Assembly: GCA_913060985.1 (NCBI GenBank)
Contig: CAJXTQ010000043.1
Location: 1-5,292 of the forward strand
Direction: 5' to 3'
DNA length: 5,292 nucleotides
Origin: an uncultured Micrococcales bacterium
GTDB lineage: Bacteria; Actinomycetota; Actinomycetes; Actinomycetales; Microbacteriaceae
In this document: in pieces, positions 4,979 to 5,292 of the stretch
Layout of the letters: each line of letters begins with the position of its first letter
Position numbering within the stretch: position 1 is the stretch's first letter
Program-made: the position numbers and the translations under genes
Notes under the pieces: generated by a model
The model's input: only the letters and a program-made list of their open reading frames with translations
What the model was told of the DNA's origin: nothing
Database searches by the model: none

Positions 4979-5292
4979 GCCCGCCTACCAATACAGTGCC
5001 GGTTCGATGGGCACTGGTTTCATTTTCAAAATTCTGGATTACCGAAATGAGGACTCGGCCAAACATTTCTGCGAGATGGCAATGGAAATTATCGAGGATG
5101 CAAATCAGCGGTTTTCTACATATATCGCAAATAGCGAGCTCTCAAAAATCAACTCTGGAGCAATAGCTTTGGACGATGCCTCATCTGTTCAGCAGCAGAT
5201 CTGGTCTCAGGCAAAACAGTGGTCGGAGGACACTAACGGGTTTTTCACACCCGAAGCTCCAGACGGCTCTTTTGACCCCTCCGGCATTGTCA
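4971..5292 (+). CDS. apbE: FAD:protein FMN transferase (ApbE family), N-terminal part, cut by right window edge
   Basis: ApbE enzymes hydrolyse FAD and join FMN by a phosphoester bond to a Thr/Ser of exported or membrane redox proteins, using Mg. About 107 codons are visible of the usual ~280-340. Matching segments are SAGSMGTGFIFKI (residues 9-21), the helix ending in ANQRFSTYIANSELSKIN (45-62), WSEDTNGFFTP (83-93) and DGSFDPSGIV (98-107), the beginning of the usual FDPSGxVKGWA motif. The frame stays open to position 5292. The best start is TTG at 4971, overlapping the regulator stop (4976-4978) by eight bases. A GAGG at 4953-4956 is rather far upstream, so coupling to regulator translation is likely. 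The next in-frame ATG at 5007 falls inside the conserved MGT segment and is less likely. No signal peptide or lipobox is seen with this start, so the enzyme would work in the cytoplasm or be exported by other means. Confidence 0.88.
   Translation, partial: MSEPAYQYSAGSMGTGFIFKILDYRNEDSAKHFCEMAMEIIEDANQRFSTYIANSELSKINSGAIALDDASSVQQQIWSQAKQWSEDTNGFFTPEAPDGSFDPSGIV

Overview
The window looks like chromosomal DNA from an actinobacterium, most plausibly a low-to-mid-GC member of the Microbacteriaceae (such as the freshwater/marine Luna group). This rests on a GTP-type phosphoenolpyruvate carboxykinase, GTG/TTG starts, a probable leaderless gene, tightly overlapping genes and moderate GC. The taxonomic call is an inference from gene content; no rRNA or other marker gene is present. 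I see no mobile element, CRISPR array, tRNA or rRNA.

Layout. Positions 1-860 (minus strand) hold the N-terminal 286 codons of pckG (gluconeogenic PEP carboxykinase), cut by the left edge. Positions 861-1043 are non-coding but rich in dyads: a 23-bp palindrome sits just upstream of the pckG ribosome-binding site, with a further nested dyad behind it. A strong plus-strand intrinsic terminator at 1063-1095 has no plus-strand gene in front of it, so a small plus-strand RNA is possible. Positions 1044-1559 (minus) encode a four-helix DUF4395 membrane protein with a CxxC motif and a second C-terminal cysteine pair. Positions 1560-1666 form a compact divergent control region.

From 1667 to the right edge runs a tightly packed plus-strand operon of five genes: (1) a membrane-anchored or secreted protein with a Pro/Thr/Ser-rich stalk and a 40-residue Asp-rich C-terminus; (2) a lipoprotein with a DUF7282-like beta domain; (3) a HAMP/HisKA/HATPase sensor kinase; (4) an OmpR/PhoB-family response regulator; (5) the start of an ApbE-type FAD:protein FMN transferase, cut by the right edge. 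The junctions are 20 bp apart, then overlaps of 1, 4 and about 8 bp, so co-transcription is likely.

Working hypothesis: the operon is a cell-envelope system in which a two-component pair controls, or senses through, two acidic extracytoplasmic proteins, and ApbE attaches FMN covalently to an exported partner. Such clusters often include ferric-reductase-like membrane proteins or FMN_bind proteins, which could lie just past the right edge. The Asp-rich protein carries a short stretch (DQGTSAT) resembling the ApbE acceptor motif, making it a candidate but unproven flavinylation target. The Asp tail and a Ca-loop-like segment in the lipoprotein point to metal or cation binding as a second theme.
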